A stretch of DNA of 64,000 nt from Paenibacillus sp. BIC5C1 (GTDB lineage Bacteria > Bacillota > Bacilli > Paenibacillales > Paenibacillaceae), in NCBI RefSeq assembly GCF_032399705.1, contig NZ_CP135922.1, positions 4,154,001 to 4,218,000 of the forward strand, in the 5' to 3' direction. The translations under genes and the position numbers were made by a program. Positions 53,054 through 62,537 of the stretch are shown here, piece after piece (position 1 is the stretch's first letter; each line of letters starts with the position of its first letter). Under the pieces are notes generated by a model. That model saw nothing but the letters and a program-made list of their open reading frames with translations, made no database searches and was not told the origin of the DNA.

Positions 53054-53944
53054 TTTCCATTCTCCTAACCCAATATGAACTTTTTTAAATTAACTTCATT
53101 ATTTTTCTCATTTTTCAACTTGTCGCCCGTTCTGAACCAACAAAAAAAGCAAGGTGAAAAATGCCCCAAACGCGCATCATCACACTTGCTTGTCGATATA
53201 CATCATTAAAAAGACGCAAAGTTTCCATAACTAAAAAAGTTCAAAAGAACTCCTCTAGCGGAAAGCTTCTTCATGTATATCAATATCAGATCAGAGTCTA
53301 TATAGCAAATAATTCGCCTTTACCACTCTTATTGACCGTTTCACAAGTTGATGTGCAGATGCACTGGTTGTAAAGTAACCAACTTATAAAATTTGAGCTT
53401 TTAACTCAATCAATAAGGCAACATAAGTTGCCAATCGGCGTTTGACCCGGCTGTCCGTATGGCCTTAACTTCCTTAAGAGAAGTGGTCAAAAATTATCTG
53501 CTGGAAAGACCTGATTCATGTTGATATATCTGCTTTCCAAAATCACAGGTCTTACAATATCAGATACATTAAAAAAAATCAAGCGATCTCTAAAAATTTT
53601 TTATTCATCATTTTGGAACACACATTTCGCTCTTAGGCATATCTGATTATAATGTCAAATCTTTAAGCATTTCTTCCTAATGTATCCAGATATTCCTCAA
53701 TTTTTAAACTGACATGACAGCGATAACGATGTGTAACATGGAAGTTGGATTACCCTAAAACAAGTTGATTAGGTAGAATAATCCTTTATTTTATTATATC
53801 GAAGATAAATTGTTACACGAAGTTATGAAAAATAAAGTATGTCCGAAAATATTTTCTTTCAACTTGAAATTTTATACATTTTTGATAGAGAGATATGATA
53901 TATTTGGTATGTCATTTAAAATATATCCCAGAAAAGAGGATCTT
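53054..53944. other. Gene-poor region between the spermidine operon and the lectin gene
   Basis: It holds the minus-strand promoter region of the spermidine operon (AT-rich, no clear -35/-10 pair) and the upstream region of the lectin gene. The middle is AT-rich with short open frames that lack ribosome sites. Two overlapping inverted repeats are present: TGGAAAG (53502-53508) with CTTTCCA (53533-53539), and AGACCTG (53507-53513) with CAGGTCT (53546-53552). No known RNA or mobile element is recognised. Confidence 0.35.
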
Positions 53945-54424
53945 ATGAAAAAAGCTGTTATGCTATTTGCTACAATTTTCATGTTTTTGCTTTCCATCGC
54001 TCCATCAGCATCTGCGGCTGGAGACCGCCTCATTTATGACATCATGTATAACAATTCGATTCCACTCGTATCCAACAACGTCAGGTTTTCACTGCAATAC
54101 AGCGTCTACGGCGACCTACAGCTCTGGGATAACCGCACACGCACGATGTTATGGAACACCAAGACCAGTGACACGAGAATAAATCATTTCAAGATTGATT
54201 ATTGGAGTGGAAAACTAGTGCTCCAGGATCCCCAAAACACACCTTACTGGACGTCAGACAACAAGGCATGGTCTACATCGTACTATGGTGCGGACAATCT
54301 GCCACCCAACCTCAGAGGTAACGTGCTTATCGTTCAAAACGACGGCAATTTGGTGCTGTACAATACAGAAACACCGAGTGCAGGCTGGTATCCTGTCTGG
54401 GCTTCCAATACAGGAGGTCATTAA
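53945..54424 (+). CDS. Secreted bulb-type (GNA-like) lectin domain protein
   Basis: A 159-residue exported protein. The signal peptide MKKAVMLFATIFMFLLSIAP ends at ASA-A (about residue 24). The mature part is a single B-lectin domain. The third mannose site is clear in VQNDGNLVLYN (QxDxNxVxY) and is followed by PVWASNTGG; the two earlier repeats, LQYSVYGDLQLWD and IDYWSGKLVLQD, are degenerate. The start at 53945 follows AGAGGATC. It stands alone between two unrelated operons. Mannose-binding, antibacterial lectin-like or surface roles are possible; none is shown. Confidence 0.82.
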   Translation: MKKAVMLFATIFMFLLSIAPSASAAGDRLIYDIMYNNSIPLVSNNVRFSLQYSVYGDLQLWDNRTRTMLWNTKTSDTRINHFKIDYWSGKLVLQDPQNTPYWTSDNKAWSTSYYGADNLPPNLRGNVLIVQNDGNLVLYNTETPSAGWYPVWASNTGGH

Positions 54425-54502
54425 GGTCTATTGTATTAAAGCACAAACTGTTTAATCGAAGCATAATTTAATTGAACTTCCCTCATTCTTATAGGGTCTT
54501 AA

Positions 54503-54552
54503 ACTAAAAATACACTCCACACAGCGTAAATGTGTGCGAGTGTATTTTTAGT
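54503..54552. terminator. Bidirectional terminator
   Basis: ACTAAAAATACACTC pairs with GAGTGTATTTTTAGT, with an inner CACAC/GTGTG stem. It lies between the lectin gene and the converging cydC gene. Confidence 0.75.
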
Positions 54553-54616
54553 ATGGAGAATGCTTAAACTGCAATGACGCATACTCTTTCATTCGTATCT
54601 GTGTATATCTTACTCT

Positions 54617-56350
54617 CTATACTCCAACTTCTCCAATCAACTGCCGCTCGATCTTCTTCATCTCATAAAAATAACCTTTTTGCTCCATTAACTCCGCAAA
54701 GGAGCCTGCTTCCACTACCCTTCCCTGTTCCATTACCACAATCCGATCCATCTCTTCCAGGCCGGTAAGCCGATGACAGATCAAAAGAAGCGTATCCTCT
54801 GCCGCTTGTGCGTAGAGATATTTCATCACACGTTCTTCTGTAACGTAATCCATTGAAGAAGTAGGTTCGTCGAGAAGCCATAACCGTCCCTTGCGAAGCA
54901 TGGCCCGTGCGAGAGCCAGCCTCTGCTTCTCGCCGTCCGACAGGTTTTCCCCTTTTTCATATACTACATCGGTCAATGATGTATTGGGCAGCTGTACTTT
55001 TTCCAGGATATCTACCAGTTGTTCATCCGAATGTTCTTCATCATTAAACAAAAGGTTATCCCGGATCGTTCCCCGGAAGAAATGACTTTGCTGCAACACA
55101 ACATTAGCCGTCTGCCAAATACTCACCTCATCCAGTTCCTTCACCGAAACGTCATTTAATCGGATCTCCCCTGTTGTAGGTGTACGCAGTTTTAACAGCA
55201 ATTCAATAATCGTTGATTTGCCTGATCCGCTCGGTCCGACAATCGCCGTTTTGGAGCCGGGTAAAATATGGAGCGTAATGTCCTTTAACGCCGGTCTCCA
55301 CTCCCCTTCATATTGAAACGTAACATCGGTGAGATCAAGAGAAACAGCCTGATTGCCAGATAACGCTCCTTCTTGCCGTGTTGACACAGACTGCCTATCG
55401 GAGGTCTGTATGGTTTCCGTTAACCGCTTGGCTGCGTGTTCGCTATCCTGCTTATACAAGGGCAATGTCGCCATTGCAGCAGCCTCTTCGAATACGGTTA
55501 GCGAGGCCATAACCAGCATTGCAAGAAACACGCCAGCAAGCGCTCCATCGATAATCAGATAAGCACCAAGTGTCAGCACGCCCCAGGAAATAAGGAATGT
55601 AACCAAAGCATGCATAGATTGCCCGCGCAGCAGGTTACCGGCAGCCCGTTGCTGGTGGACCGTTAACGCAGCAGAAGCCTGCTGCAGCTGTTGCTCCCGT
55701 TGAGTCAGTTGTCCGTACACTTTCAAATCCCGGAACCCATACAATACTTCGGTGACTTCTGTGGAAAGCAGCGCCCGCTGTTCGCGAACGTGTCCATGTA
55801 TTTTCCGCTGCCCCAGCAAAACTATTCCAGGTACAACCAATGTCGTTGTGAGCATACCTACTACAAACAAAACTGCAATCCAGAATGAAAAAGAAGCAGT
55901 AAACAACACTGTCGCCAAAAAGACCATAACAACAATAATCGGTGGATAAGCGACGCGCAAAAAATAATGTTGCAGGCTCTCCACATCCCCAACAATGCGG
56001 GCTAGCAGGTCCCCGCTTCGCTTTTTGTTCAATATACCCGGCGTCAAAGGAATGAGTCGGGCAAAAAAGGATGTACGCAAACGGCTAAGCATGGAGAACG
56101 TCGCCCGGTGGGAATACAAACGCTCTCCGTAACGGCTCGCCGCCCGAAGCAGTCCAAGCAGCTTGACCAGCGAGGTGAGTACAATTAAGGTGTACAGCGG
56201 TGGCGCAAATACCGTTTGCGAAATCAGATACCCGCTCGCCGAGAAGAGAGCCACTCCTGCAATCCCTGCAATAAACCCACCAAGAATGGAAAAAATGATA
56301 TCCTTGCGCTCCTGAATCATGGCTTTGGACAAGATTGCTAGCTCATTCAT
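54617..56350 (-). CDS. cydC: Thiol reductant ABC exporter subunit CydC
   Basis: A 577-residue fused ABC exporter half. The six-helix membrane domain spans about 1-310. In the ATPase domain Walker A is GPSGSGKSTIIELL (about 372-385), the Q loop lies near VVLQQSHFF, the signature is LSDGEKQRLALARAM and Walker B LWLLDEPTSSMD. CydDC exports cysteine and glutathione-type reductants or handles haem, and is needed for assembly of cytochrome bd. It overlaps the cydD stop by four bases (ATGA) and ends the cydABDC order. Confidence 0.92.
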   Translation of the reverse strand: MNELAILSKAMIQERKDIIFSILGGFIAGIAGVALFSASGYLISQTVFAPPLYTLIVLTSLVKLLGLLRAASRYGERLYSHRATFSMLSRLRTSFFARLIPLTPGILNKKRSGDLLARIVGDVESLQHYFLRVAYPPIIVVMVFLATVLFTASFSFWIAVLFVVGMLTTTLVVPGIVLLGQRKIHGHVREQRALLSTEVTEVLYGFRDLKVYGQLTQREQQLQQASAALTVHQQRAAGNLLRGQSMHALVTFLISWGVLTLGAYLIIDGALAGVFLAMLVMASLTVFEEAAAMATLPLYKQDSEHAAKRLTETIQTSDRQSVSTRQEGALSGNQAVSLDLTDVTFQYEGEWRPALKDITLHILPGSKTAIVGPSGSGKSTIIELLLKLRTPTTGEIRLNDVSVKELDEVSIWQTANVVLQQSHFFRGTIRDNLLFNDEEHSDEQLVDILEKVQLPNTSLTDVVYEKGENLSDGEKQRLALARAMLRKGRLWLLDEPTSSMDYVTEERVMKYLYAQAAEDTLLLICHRLTGLEEMDRIVVMEQGRVVEAGSFAELMEQKGYFYEMKKIERQLIGEVGV

Positions 56351-58185
56351 GCTAAGCCCCCCTTTCGTTGAACGTCAATCATCTCGGCATACTGGGGTAA
56401 ACGCGCCATAAGCTCTTCATGGCGTCCCGTATCCAATAACACACCTTGGTCCATAAACAATATGCGGTCGGCATGTTGAATCGTATATAACCGATGAGCC
56501 ACCGTAATCATCGTCGCTGTGTCTGCCAATGTGGCAATAGAACGTTGCAATATCTGCTCTGTGCGCAGATCCAGTCCTACCGTGGGTTCATCAAACAATA
56601 TGATGGATGGCCGCTTCAAAAAAGCACGCGCCAAGGCAAGTCGTTGCTTTTCCCCACCAGACAGCCCCCGACCTCCTTCACCAACCAAGGTATCGAAGCC
56701 ATGCTCCAATTGAGCAACAAGTTCGGCAAGCCCGGCATCCTCTGCCGCCTGCTCGATTTCAGTTCTGGACACGTTCTGCCCCGCACCAATCGCAATGTTC
56801 TCAGCAAATGTACCTGCAAAAATATACGGATGCTGTGTAATGTAGCTAATCTGTTCGAACCATGCAGCCTCATCATATTTGGATAGCTGCTGTCCATTTA
56901 CCAGAACCTCTCCTGATACTGGCTTCAGCAAACCCGCAATGAGATGGAGTAACGTCGTTTTCCCTGAGCCACTTTTGCCGACAATGGCAATGTGTTCTCC
57001 CGGGTCAAGCTGTGCTCGACCCGTCTCAAGCTCGAATGATTCGGGCGCATATCGAAATTGGAGATGGTTCAATATTATGGACGGCGGCATGGAACTTCCA
57101 TTGGAACGGTCCATTTGCAATGTCCCTATCCCGTTCTCCCTTTCCATCCGATCCATGTTATCGACCTCGTCAATTCCATCGGATGTACCTGATCCTTCTT
57201 TGCCATCTGCCGATTTACTCTCCCCAGCTGTTTCCTCAAGCATCTGCTCTACCTTACGAACTGCTCCCATACTTGTTCGCCCGCTGTGAAAAGCCGTTCC
57301 CGTATTTTTCAACAAACTGTAGAACTCGGGAACGAGAAGCAACACTAGAAACGCGGTGTGGAACGACATCGATTTGAATACAAGCAGCTGGATTGCCAGT
57401 TCAAGAGCCACGATACCGATGCTTAGCATTACGATCGATTCCAGCATGAACGTATTGGTAAATGCAATCCGCAAAATGCCCATCGTGGCATCCCGATATC
57501 CCAGGCTGGTGCGTTCAATCTCCTGCTGCTGACGATGAGCCCGTCCAAATATTTTCAACGAAACCAGCCCTTGAAGAGAGTCCAGAAACGTACCGGAGAA
57601 CTCGGCCAGCTGCGCATATTTCTCCTCTGATTTGTTCTTCGTTTTCAGTCCCACCAAAATCATGAACAAGGGGATAAACGGAGCCGTAAACAGCATAATG
57701 AAGCCTGAATTGGCATGCTGCATAAACGTTACCACCAAAATCAGAATTGGAATGATGGCAGCCTCCATCATACGCGGCATATACTGACTGAAATAACTGT
57801 CAGCCTCATCCACAGCATCCAGAGCAACACTGACCTTTCCGCCTGTTTGTCCACGAAGGGTTGATGGTATCGATGCATGGGTCAAGTTTTGCAGCACGGC
57901 TGCGCGCATATTCTTCTTCGCACTGGAAGCCATATGCAAACCAACTTTTCCGTTCCCATAAGACAACCCCGTACGTACGACCATGACAGCCAAGAGTATC
58001 CCTAGCAGCATGACGACCGACGAAAGGGAGGCCTGCTCCACGAAAATCCGTTGCACTGCTTCAGCAAGCAGCGCAGCCTGACTTACAATTGCTGCACCCA
58101 GCGCAAGTGAAATCACTGCAAGGAGCACGAGACGTTTTCGCTGCCCAGACATTTGTTGAGAGATCAAGCTTGTTTTCCTCTTCAT
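56347..58185 (-). CDS. cydD: Thiol reductant ABC exporter subunit CydD
   Basis: A 612-residue partner of CydC. The membrane domain spans about 1-320, then a linker of about 50 residues rich in D, E, G and N (DGIDEVDNMDRMERENG), longer than usual. Walker A is GKSGSGKTTLLHLI, the signature LSGGEKQRLALARAF and Walker B IILFDEPTVGLD. Four-base overlap with cydC and 63 bases after cydB, so it is co-transcribed with the oxidase. Confidence 0.92.
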   Translation of the reverse strand: MKRKTSLISQQMSGQRKRLVLLAVISLALGAAIVSQAALLAEAVQRIFVEQASLSSVVMLLGILLAVMVVRTGLSYGNGKVGLHMASSAKKNMRAAVLQNLTHASIPSTLRGQTGGKVSVALDAVDEADSYFSQYMPRMMEAAIIPILILVVTFMQHANSGFIMLFTAPFIPLFMILVGLKTKNKSEEKYAQLAEFSGTFLDSLQGLVSLKIFGRAHRQQQEIERTSLGYRDATMGILRIAFTNTFMLESIVMLSIGIVALELAIQLLVFKSMSFHTAFLVLLLVPEFYSLLKNTGTAFHSGRTSMGAVRKVEQMLEETAGESKSADGKEGSGTSDGIDEVDNMDRMERENGIGTLQMDRSNGSSMPPSIILNHLQFRYAPESFELETGRAQLDPGEHIAIVGKSGSGKTTLLHLIAGLLKPVSGEVLVNGQQLSKYDEAAWFEQISYITQHPYIFAGTFAENIAIGAGQNVSRTEIEQAAEDAGLAELVAQLEHGFDTLVGEGGRGLSGGEKQRLALARAFLKRPSIILFDEPTVGLDLRTEQILQRSIATLADTATMITVAHRLYTIQHADRILFMDQGVLLDTGRHEELMARLPQYAEMIDVQRKGGLA

Positions 58186-58248
58186 GCAAACTCTCCTCCT
58201 TTCTATGAACCTGTGAGATTACTCCCTTATGTCACATACTGCATTTAA

Positions 58249-59262
58249 TTATTTTTTTCCCTTAACATAATCCGCATCAAACAGAAACAGTTTGAAAACC
58301 AGAATCAAGGAAGGAATCAACATACACATGCCACCGATAAACACAACTACCAGTGCGAAGCCCATCGCTGGTGAGGTCACACTATTCTGAATTGTAATGA
58401 ACGGATCAAGGATATAAGGATATTGACCAATTCCATAAGCGAAAAAGGCACAGAAAAATTGCAGCATGATACATATAAACGCTAATCCGTAGCGGCGGCC
58501 GTTATAGATCAGCCACATCGCAATCATGAAGAAGGCAACGGAAAGCGCAAGCAGCCACCATAAATCCATCATATTTTGAAAATGTCGCACATTGTGCTGT
58601 CCCAAATAAATAAATGCAGTCAGTGCGATGATAATCGTCGGTGTGCTCCAGAACAGGGCATAGGTTCGCACCAGCTTCAATGCAGAGTGATCCTCTGCCC
58701 GCGACGCATAGAAGGCCAGAAAAGAGCTGCTAATGAACAATACGGATACAATCGCCAGTCCAACGATGCTCCAGGATAACGGATTGGTAAACAGCGTCCA
58801 GTAATCCAGAGAAACCGTCGAACCCTGCTTCACAATAAAACCACCTTCAGACAGCGTTAGCGCCACTGATAGCGAAGCGGGAATCAGCAATCCCGAAGCT
58901 CCATAAAGAAACAGATACACGATGTTATTTTTGGAGCCATAGTTCTCAAAGGCATAAAACGACCCCCGAATAGCCAGTAAAATGACCGCAATGCTTCCCG
59001 GTACGAGCAGCGCTGATCCGTAATAATAAGCTGTGTCGGGAAAGAATCCAACGATGCCAATATAGAAAAAGACAAAAAATACATTCGTAATCTCCCACAC
59101 CGGTGATAAATAACGGGAGATCAGACGATTAATCAGGTGATCCTGTTTCGTCAAGCGTGCATAAAAGGCAAAGAAACCCGCCCCGAAATCAATGGAGGCT
59201 ACAATCAAATAGCCATACAAGAACAGCCAGAGTACCGAAATGCCAATCAGTTCGTAACTCAT
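58249..59262 (-). CDS. cydB: Cytochrome bd oxidase subunit II
   Basis: A 337-residue membrane protein with about nine helices. SIDFGAGFFAFYAR near 24-37 is the subunit II signature, and RLISRYLSPVWEITNVFFVF follows. It pairs with CydA; it carries no haem in itself. The gene overlaps the end of cydA by four bases (ATGA). Confidence 0.93.
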   Translation of the reverse strand: MSYELIGISVLWLFLYGYLIVASIDFGAGFFAFYARLTKQDHLINRLISRYLSPVWEITNVFFVFFYIGIVGFFPDTAYYYGSALLVPGSIAVILLAIRGSFYAFENYGSKNNIVYLFLYGASGLLIPASLSVALTLSEGGFIVKQGSTVSLDYWTLFTNPLSWSIVGLAIVSVLFISSSFLAFYASRAEDHSALKLVRTYALFWSTPTIIIALTAFIYLGQHNVRHFQNMMDLWWLLALSVAFFMIAMWLIYNGRRYGLAFICIMLQFFCAFFAYGIGQYPYILDPFITIQNSVTSPAMGFALVVVFIGGMCMLIPSLILVFKLFLFDADYVKGKK

Positions 59263-60623
59263 GTACGCTCACCCTTTTCTGTAGACTGATTGCGCTTCTC
59301 CTTCATCCATTTCTCCATCTCGACTTCTGCCGGATTATTGTTGAATAAACGTCTTAATACGAGAACACACATCACTCCCAGAACGATGTAGAGGAGCAGG
59401 AAGAAGAAAAAGATCATTCTGATGTTGAGTGATGAAGTGGCGGCTTCCTCCACACGCATATATCCCCGGATAATCCAAGGTTGTCGTCCCAGTTCAGCAT
59501 AGAACCAACCCAGCTCAACCCCGAGAAAAGCCATTGGAGCACCCAGCGCTATGATCCCAAGCAGCCACTTGTTCAGCTCATTGCGCTTTTTCCAGAACAC
59601 AAACAGGAAGTACAGAACCGAGATAGCCAGCAGCGTAAATCCGATTCCCGCCATTAAATCAAACAGGTAGTGAACGAGCAGTGGCGGCCATTCGTCCTCC
59701 GGAAATTCCTCCAGTCCGGTTACCTCGGCATTAAAGTCACTAAAAGCCAGGAAGCTGAGCAGTTTCGGCAGGTGGAGGGCTCCTATAATTTCATGCTCTG
59801 CATTCAGCCATCCCAATAAAATCAAATCTGCGCCGCTCTCCGTCTCAAAATGCCATTCCGCAGCTGCAAGTTTCTCCGGCTGATGCTCGGCCAGAAATTT
59901 GGCGGACACATCTCCCGCTAATGTGTTCAGTAAGCCGAACAGCAGAACCACCGCCATCATGAGATTCAAGGCTTTTTTGTGGTAGGCGGATGCTCCTTTT
60001 CTCAGCATTGCAAAGGCTGCAATTCCGGCTAACAGGGCAGCTCCTGTCAAATAGGCCGAGCTTAATACATGAAACACCTTGGAGAATGTCGCCGTATTCA
60101 GCATCGCCTGCACCGGGTTAACCGCTGTGAATTGGCCTGCTTCCATGACAAAGCCTCCAGGCTGGTTCATGAAGCCGTTCACCGTCGTAATAAACACAGC
60201 CGACATACCTGCACCGGTGACGATGGGAATCGTCAGCAGCCAGTGGATGTATGGATTTTTGAATCGATCCCACGTATACAAATAAATGCCCAAGAAGATG
60301 GCTTCAAAAAAGAACGCAAACACTTCCATGAATAGTGGGAGTGCTATGACATTGCCTGCCAGTTTCATAAAATTCGGCCACACCAGGGCCAGCTGCAGTG
60401 AAATCGCTGTACCTGTCACCACACCAACCGCCACAGAAATGACAAACCCTCTTGACCACCTCTTCGCCATCAGTGTGTAATGGGGGTCCTTCTTGCGAAT
60501 TCCCATGAACTCTGCAATTGCGATCATTAAGGGTACGCCGACGCCTAGCGTCGCAAAAATAGCGTGGAAGCCCAGCGTCATGCCTGTCACCAGCTTGCTC
60601 CACATCACCGTATCGATTGCCAT
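59259..60623 (-). CDS. cydA: Cytochrome bd oxidase subunit I
   Basis: A 454-residue subunit that carries haems b558, b595 and d and oxidises quinol, reducing oxygen to water. H19-region MTLGFHAIFATLGVGVPL, GTAISLQLALVWPNFM and the Q-loop segment GWLNAEHEIIGALHLPKLLS are visible. The length fits the short-Q-loop form of Bacillota. RBS GGAGGCAG before ATG 60623. It is the first gene of cydABDC, so this operon supports growth at low oxygen. Confidence 0.95.
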   Translation of the reverse strand: MAIDTVMWSKLVTGMTLGFHAIFATLGVGVPLMIAIAEFMGIRKKDPHYTLMAKRWSRGFVISVAVGVVTGTAISLQLALVWPNFMKLAGNVIALPLFMEVFAFFFEAIFLGIYLYTWDRFKNPYIHWLLTIPIVTGAGMSAVFITTVNGFMNQPGGFVMEAGQFTAVNPVQAMLNTATFSKVFHVLSSAYLTGAALLAGIAAFAMLRKGASAYHKKALNLMMAVVLLFGLLNTLAGDVSAKFLAEHQPEKLAAAEWHFETESGADLILLGWLNAEHEIIGALHLPKLLSFLAFSDFNAEVTGLEEFPEDEWPPLLVHYLFDLMAGIGFTLLAISVLYFLFVFWKKRNELNKWLLGIIALGAPMAFLGVELGWFYAELGRQPWIIRGYMRVEEAATSSLNIRMIFFFFLLLYIVLGVMCVLVLRRLFNNNPAEVEMEKWMKEKRNQSTEKGERT

Positions 60624-61185
60624 TGTTTACTGCCTCCTTTCAAACTCTGTTCGATTTTCGTACTGATTTGAATCTTTTAATTATTAGGTCAGTCAGCCCT
60701 CGGACTACGTTTTTTATCAGGTTGATAGAAACCCCACTAGACTGGTTCAGGGTCTATCCATAAAGCGTTCCTCCATCGTTGTATGTACAAAGAGAATTTT
60801 TTCACAAAGTATGAGACGAAGGAGCTTTATCACACCATCATTGTGTATTGATACACATCGTTACTGGACTTAGCACGGTTTGGCGAGCAATGTTTTACCT
60901 GAAACGGAAGAGCCAAAGTACTTAACAGGACCTAATAGTTAAAATTATTATATCTTTGTGAATTAGCAATTCAATCACTGACACGTCTTCGTCCCTAAAT
61001 GTTCAAGAAAGGATCAACTCTTTCTGACAACTCGGTGAAAAGCGTAAAAAACACCCAAAGGGGCTATTGATTCATTAGGCACAACCGTGGTATTGCAATT
61101 TTAAATTCTACTATGCATGCAAGATGTTCTGGAAAACCGTTCGCGGTTGCCCGGATTCTGATAGCATCTTACAAGTAAAACAAAA
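60624..61185. promoter_or_regulatory. Long upstream region of cydABDC
   Basis: More than 560 bases without a gene. A Rex-like dyad lies at 60790-60807 (minus strand TTGTGAA-AAAA-TTCTCTT; right arm imperfect). A folded element lies at 61121-61170, where AAGATG/CATCTT, TCTGG/CCGGA and AACCG/CGGTT nest around TTCG. Bacillus cyd operons are known for long leaders and Rex control. I cannot place the transcription start. Confidence 0.4.
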
Positions 61186-61218
61186 GAAGCCGCTCGTATA
61201 GCGAGCGACTTCTCCACT
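61186..61218 (-). terminator. Terminator of the nos-type operon
   Basis: GAAGTCGCTCGC-TATA-like loop-GAGCGGCTTC stem on the minus strand, followed by TTTTGTTTTAC. It lies 37 bases past the TlpA-like gene. Confidence 0.85.
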
Positions 61219-61254
61219 TCTTTTTGTTCATAAATCTGCATAGCTTCAATTCTA

Positions 61255-61827
61255 TTACTGTACGGTATCCTCCAGCCATTGCTGCAAAGGAGTATCCTTG
61301 GTCAACTCACCGAGCAGAATGTGACTGAATATACCTTCCTGATCTATGATTAAGGTCGCTGGCAACCCGGTGATGCGATACAGGCTGGAGACCTTTCCGG
61401 TCACATCAATGATAAAAGGGAAATCGAATTGCTGTTTCTCCATGAATTCTCGAATGGTGCCCTTCGCTTCCCCCACGTTGACAAACAGGGTCTCTACATC
61501 GTTTTGATACGTCTGAGCGATCTGATTAATCATTGGCATTTCCCTCACACAGGGCGTGCACCATGAAGCCCAGAAGTTAATCATGACGACTTTGCCCCGA
61601 TAATCGGAGAGCTTGACCTGTTCTCCCTCTGAATTAACCGCAGTGAATTCAGGAGCAATTACACCTGCTTCAATAGTACCGGTTCGTTTGGGCTCGGATG
61701 ATGAAGTCCCCTGGTAAATTGCCCACACAGCGGCCAGCACAGCAGCCATTCCAATCAGGATAGTTATCAAACTTCTCATTTTCGAATTCATTTTAGCACT
61801 ATTTTTTTTCAATAAATTCACCTTCAT
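61255..61827 (-). CDS. TlpA/ResA-like membrane-anchored thiol-disulfide oxidoreductase
   Basis: A 190-residue protein. An N-terminal helix at about 18-40 anchors it, and the thioredoxin domain faces outside (about 55-190). The active site is WASWCTPCVREMP (CxxC near 96-99) and the cis-Pro loop GLPATLIID. ATG overlaps the stop of the ATPase gene (ATGA). Behind nosLYF it may keep copper-binding cysteines of the nitrous oxide reductase system reduced, which is inferred from context; ResA-like cytochrome c maturation is the alternative. Confidence 0.85.
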   Translation of the reverse strand: MKVNLLKKNSAKMNSKMRSLITILIGMAAVLAAVWAIYQGTSSSEPKRTGTIEAGVIAPEFTAVNSEGEQVKLSDYRGKVVMINFWASWCTPCVREMPMINQIAQTYQNDVETLFVNVGEAKGTIREFMEKQQFDFPFIIDVTGKVSSLYRITGLPATLIIDQEGIFSHILLGELTKDTPLQQWLEDTVQ

Positions 61828-62537
61828 TTTAAGCCAAGACTATGATGAAATGCAGCATGAAGCGACCCGAACTGTTGACGAAAGTCTTCAGTAGGACCAT
61901 TTCCCACATTACGTCCTTGGTTCATAAAAACAATCTGATCGGCAACATCATCTGCAATCTCAAGCTGGTGGGTGGAGAACACGACCATCTGTCCCTCCGC
62001 CTTGATCTGTTTGATCAGATTTGCAAACTCTTGCATCCAGAAGGGATCCAGTCCATTCGTCGGCTCATCCATGATCAGCAGCGGAGGCTTGGCCAGCAGA
62101 GCCTGGGCAAATAACACACGCTGCCGCATACCTTTGGAAAAGGTCGTGACCCGTTTCTTTTTTTGATCGGCCAAGCCTACCATCGTTAGCACTTCCGTTA
62201 CTCGCTCTTTGGGCACTCTCCTAAGCGCCGCCCAGAACTGGAGCACTTCCTCTGCGGTCAAGCCCTGGTTGAAATGATAATCATCGGGCATATACCCGAT
62301 CTGTTCCGAATATCGCTTTCGTTCTTTGGACCAGCGCATCTTGTTTATAATGATTTCACCCGAGGTAGGTTGAAGAATACCTGCAAGCATACGCAGAACG
62401 GTGCTTTTTCCCGCCCCATTTCCGCCACATAAGGCAAGCACATGACCGGAAGAAACGCGAAAGGATATATCTTCAACGATCTGTTGTTTTTTTATGGATT
62501 TACACAATCCAACAATCTCTGCTTCCACGTTATCCAT
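61824..62537 (-). CDS. nosF: ABC transporter ATP-binding protein, NosF-like
   Basis: A 237-residue ATPase from the ATG at 62537, preceded by GGGAAAGGGGGC. Walker A CGGNGAGKSTVLRML (about 36-50), signature TFSKGMRQRVLFAQAL and Walker B LLIMDEPTNGLD are intact. It overlaps the permease gene by eight bases. With the NosY-like permease and NosL it matches the NosDFY maturation system that supplies copper or sulfur to nitrous oxide reductase. The name depends on these neighbours. Confidence 0.8.
   Translation of the reverse strand: MDNVEAEIVGLCKSIKKQQIVEDISFRVSSGHVLALCGGNGAGKSTVLRMLAGILQPTSGEIIINKMRWSKERKRYSEQIGYMPDDYHFNQGLTAEEVLQFWAALRRVPKERVTEVLTMVGLADQKKKRVTTFSKGMRQRVLFAQALLAKPPLLIMDEPTNGLDPFWMQEFANLIKQIKAEGQMVVFSTHQLEIADDVADQIVFMNQGRNVGNGPTEDFRQQFGSLHAAFHHSLGLK

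Noticed and set aside
53161-53373. 70-codon frame in the gene-poor region
   Set aside because: No ribosome site, no signal or domain, composition like non-coding sequence.
53497-53555. Two overlapping inverted repeats resembling a riboswitch-like alternative fold
   Set aside because: Arms are only seven bases, loops are long, there is no terminator or ribosome site linked to them and no known RNA family fits.
60955-60980. TTGTGAATTAGCAATTCAATCA as a Rex or Fnr site
   Set aside because: The spacer is seven bases, not four (Rex) or six (Fnr), and the right arm departs from consensus.
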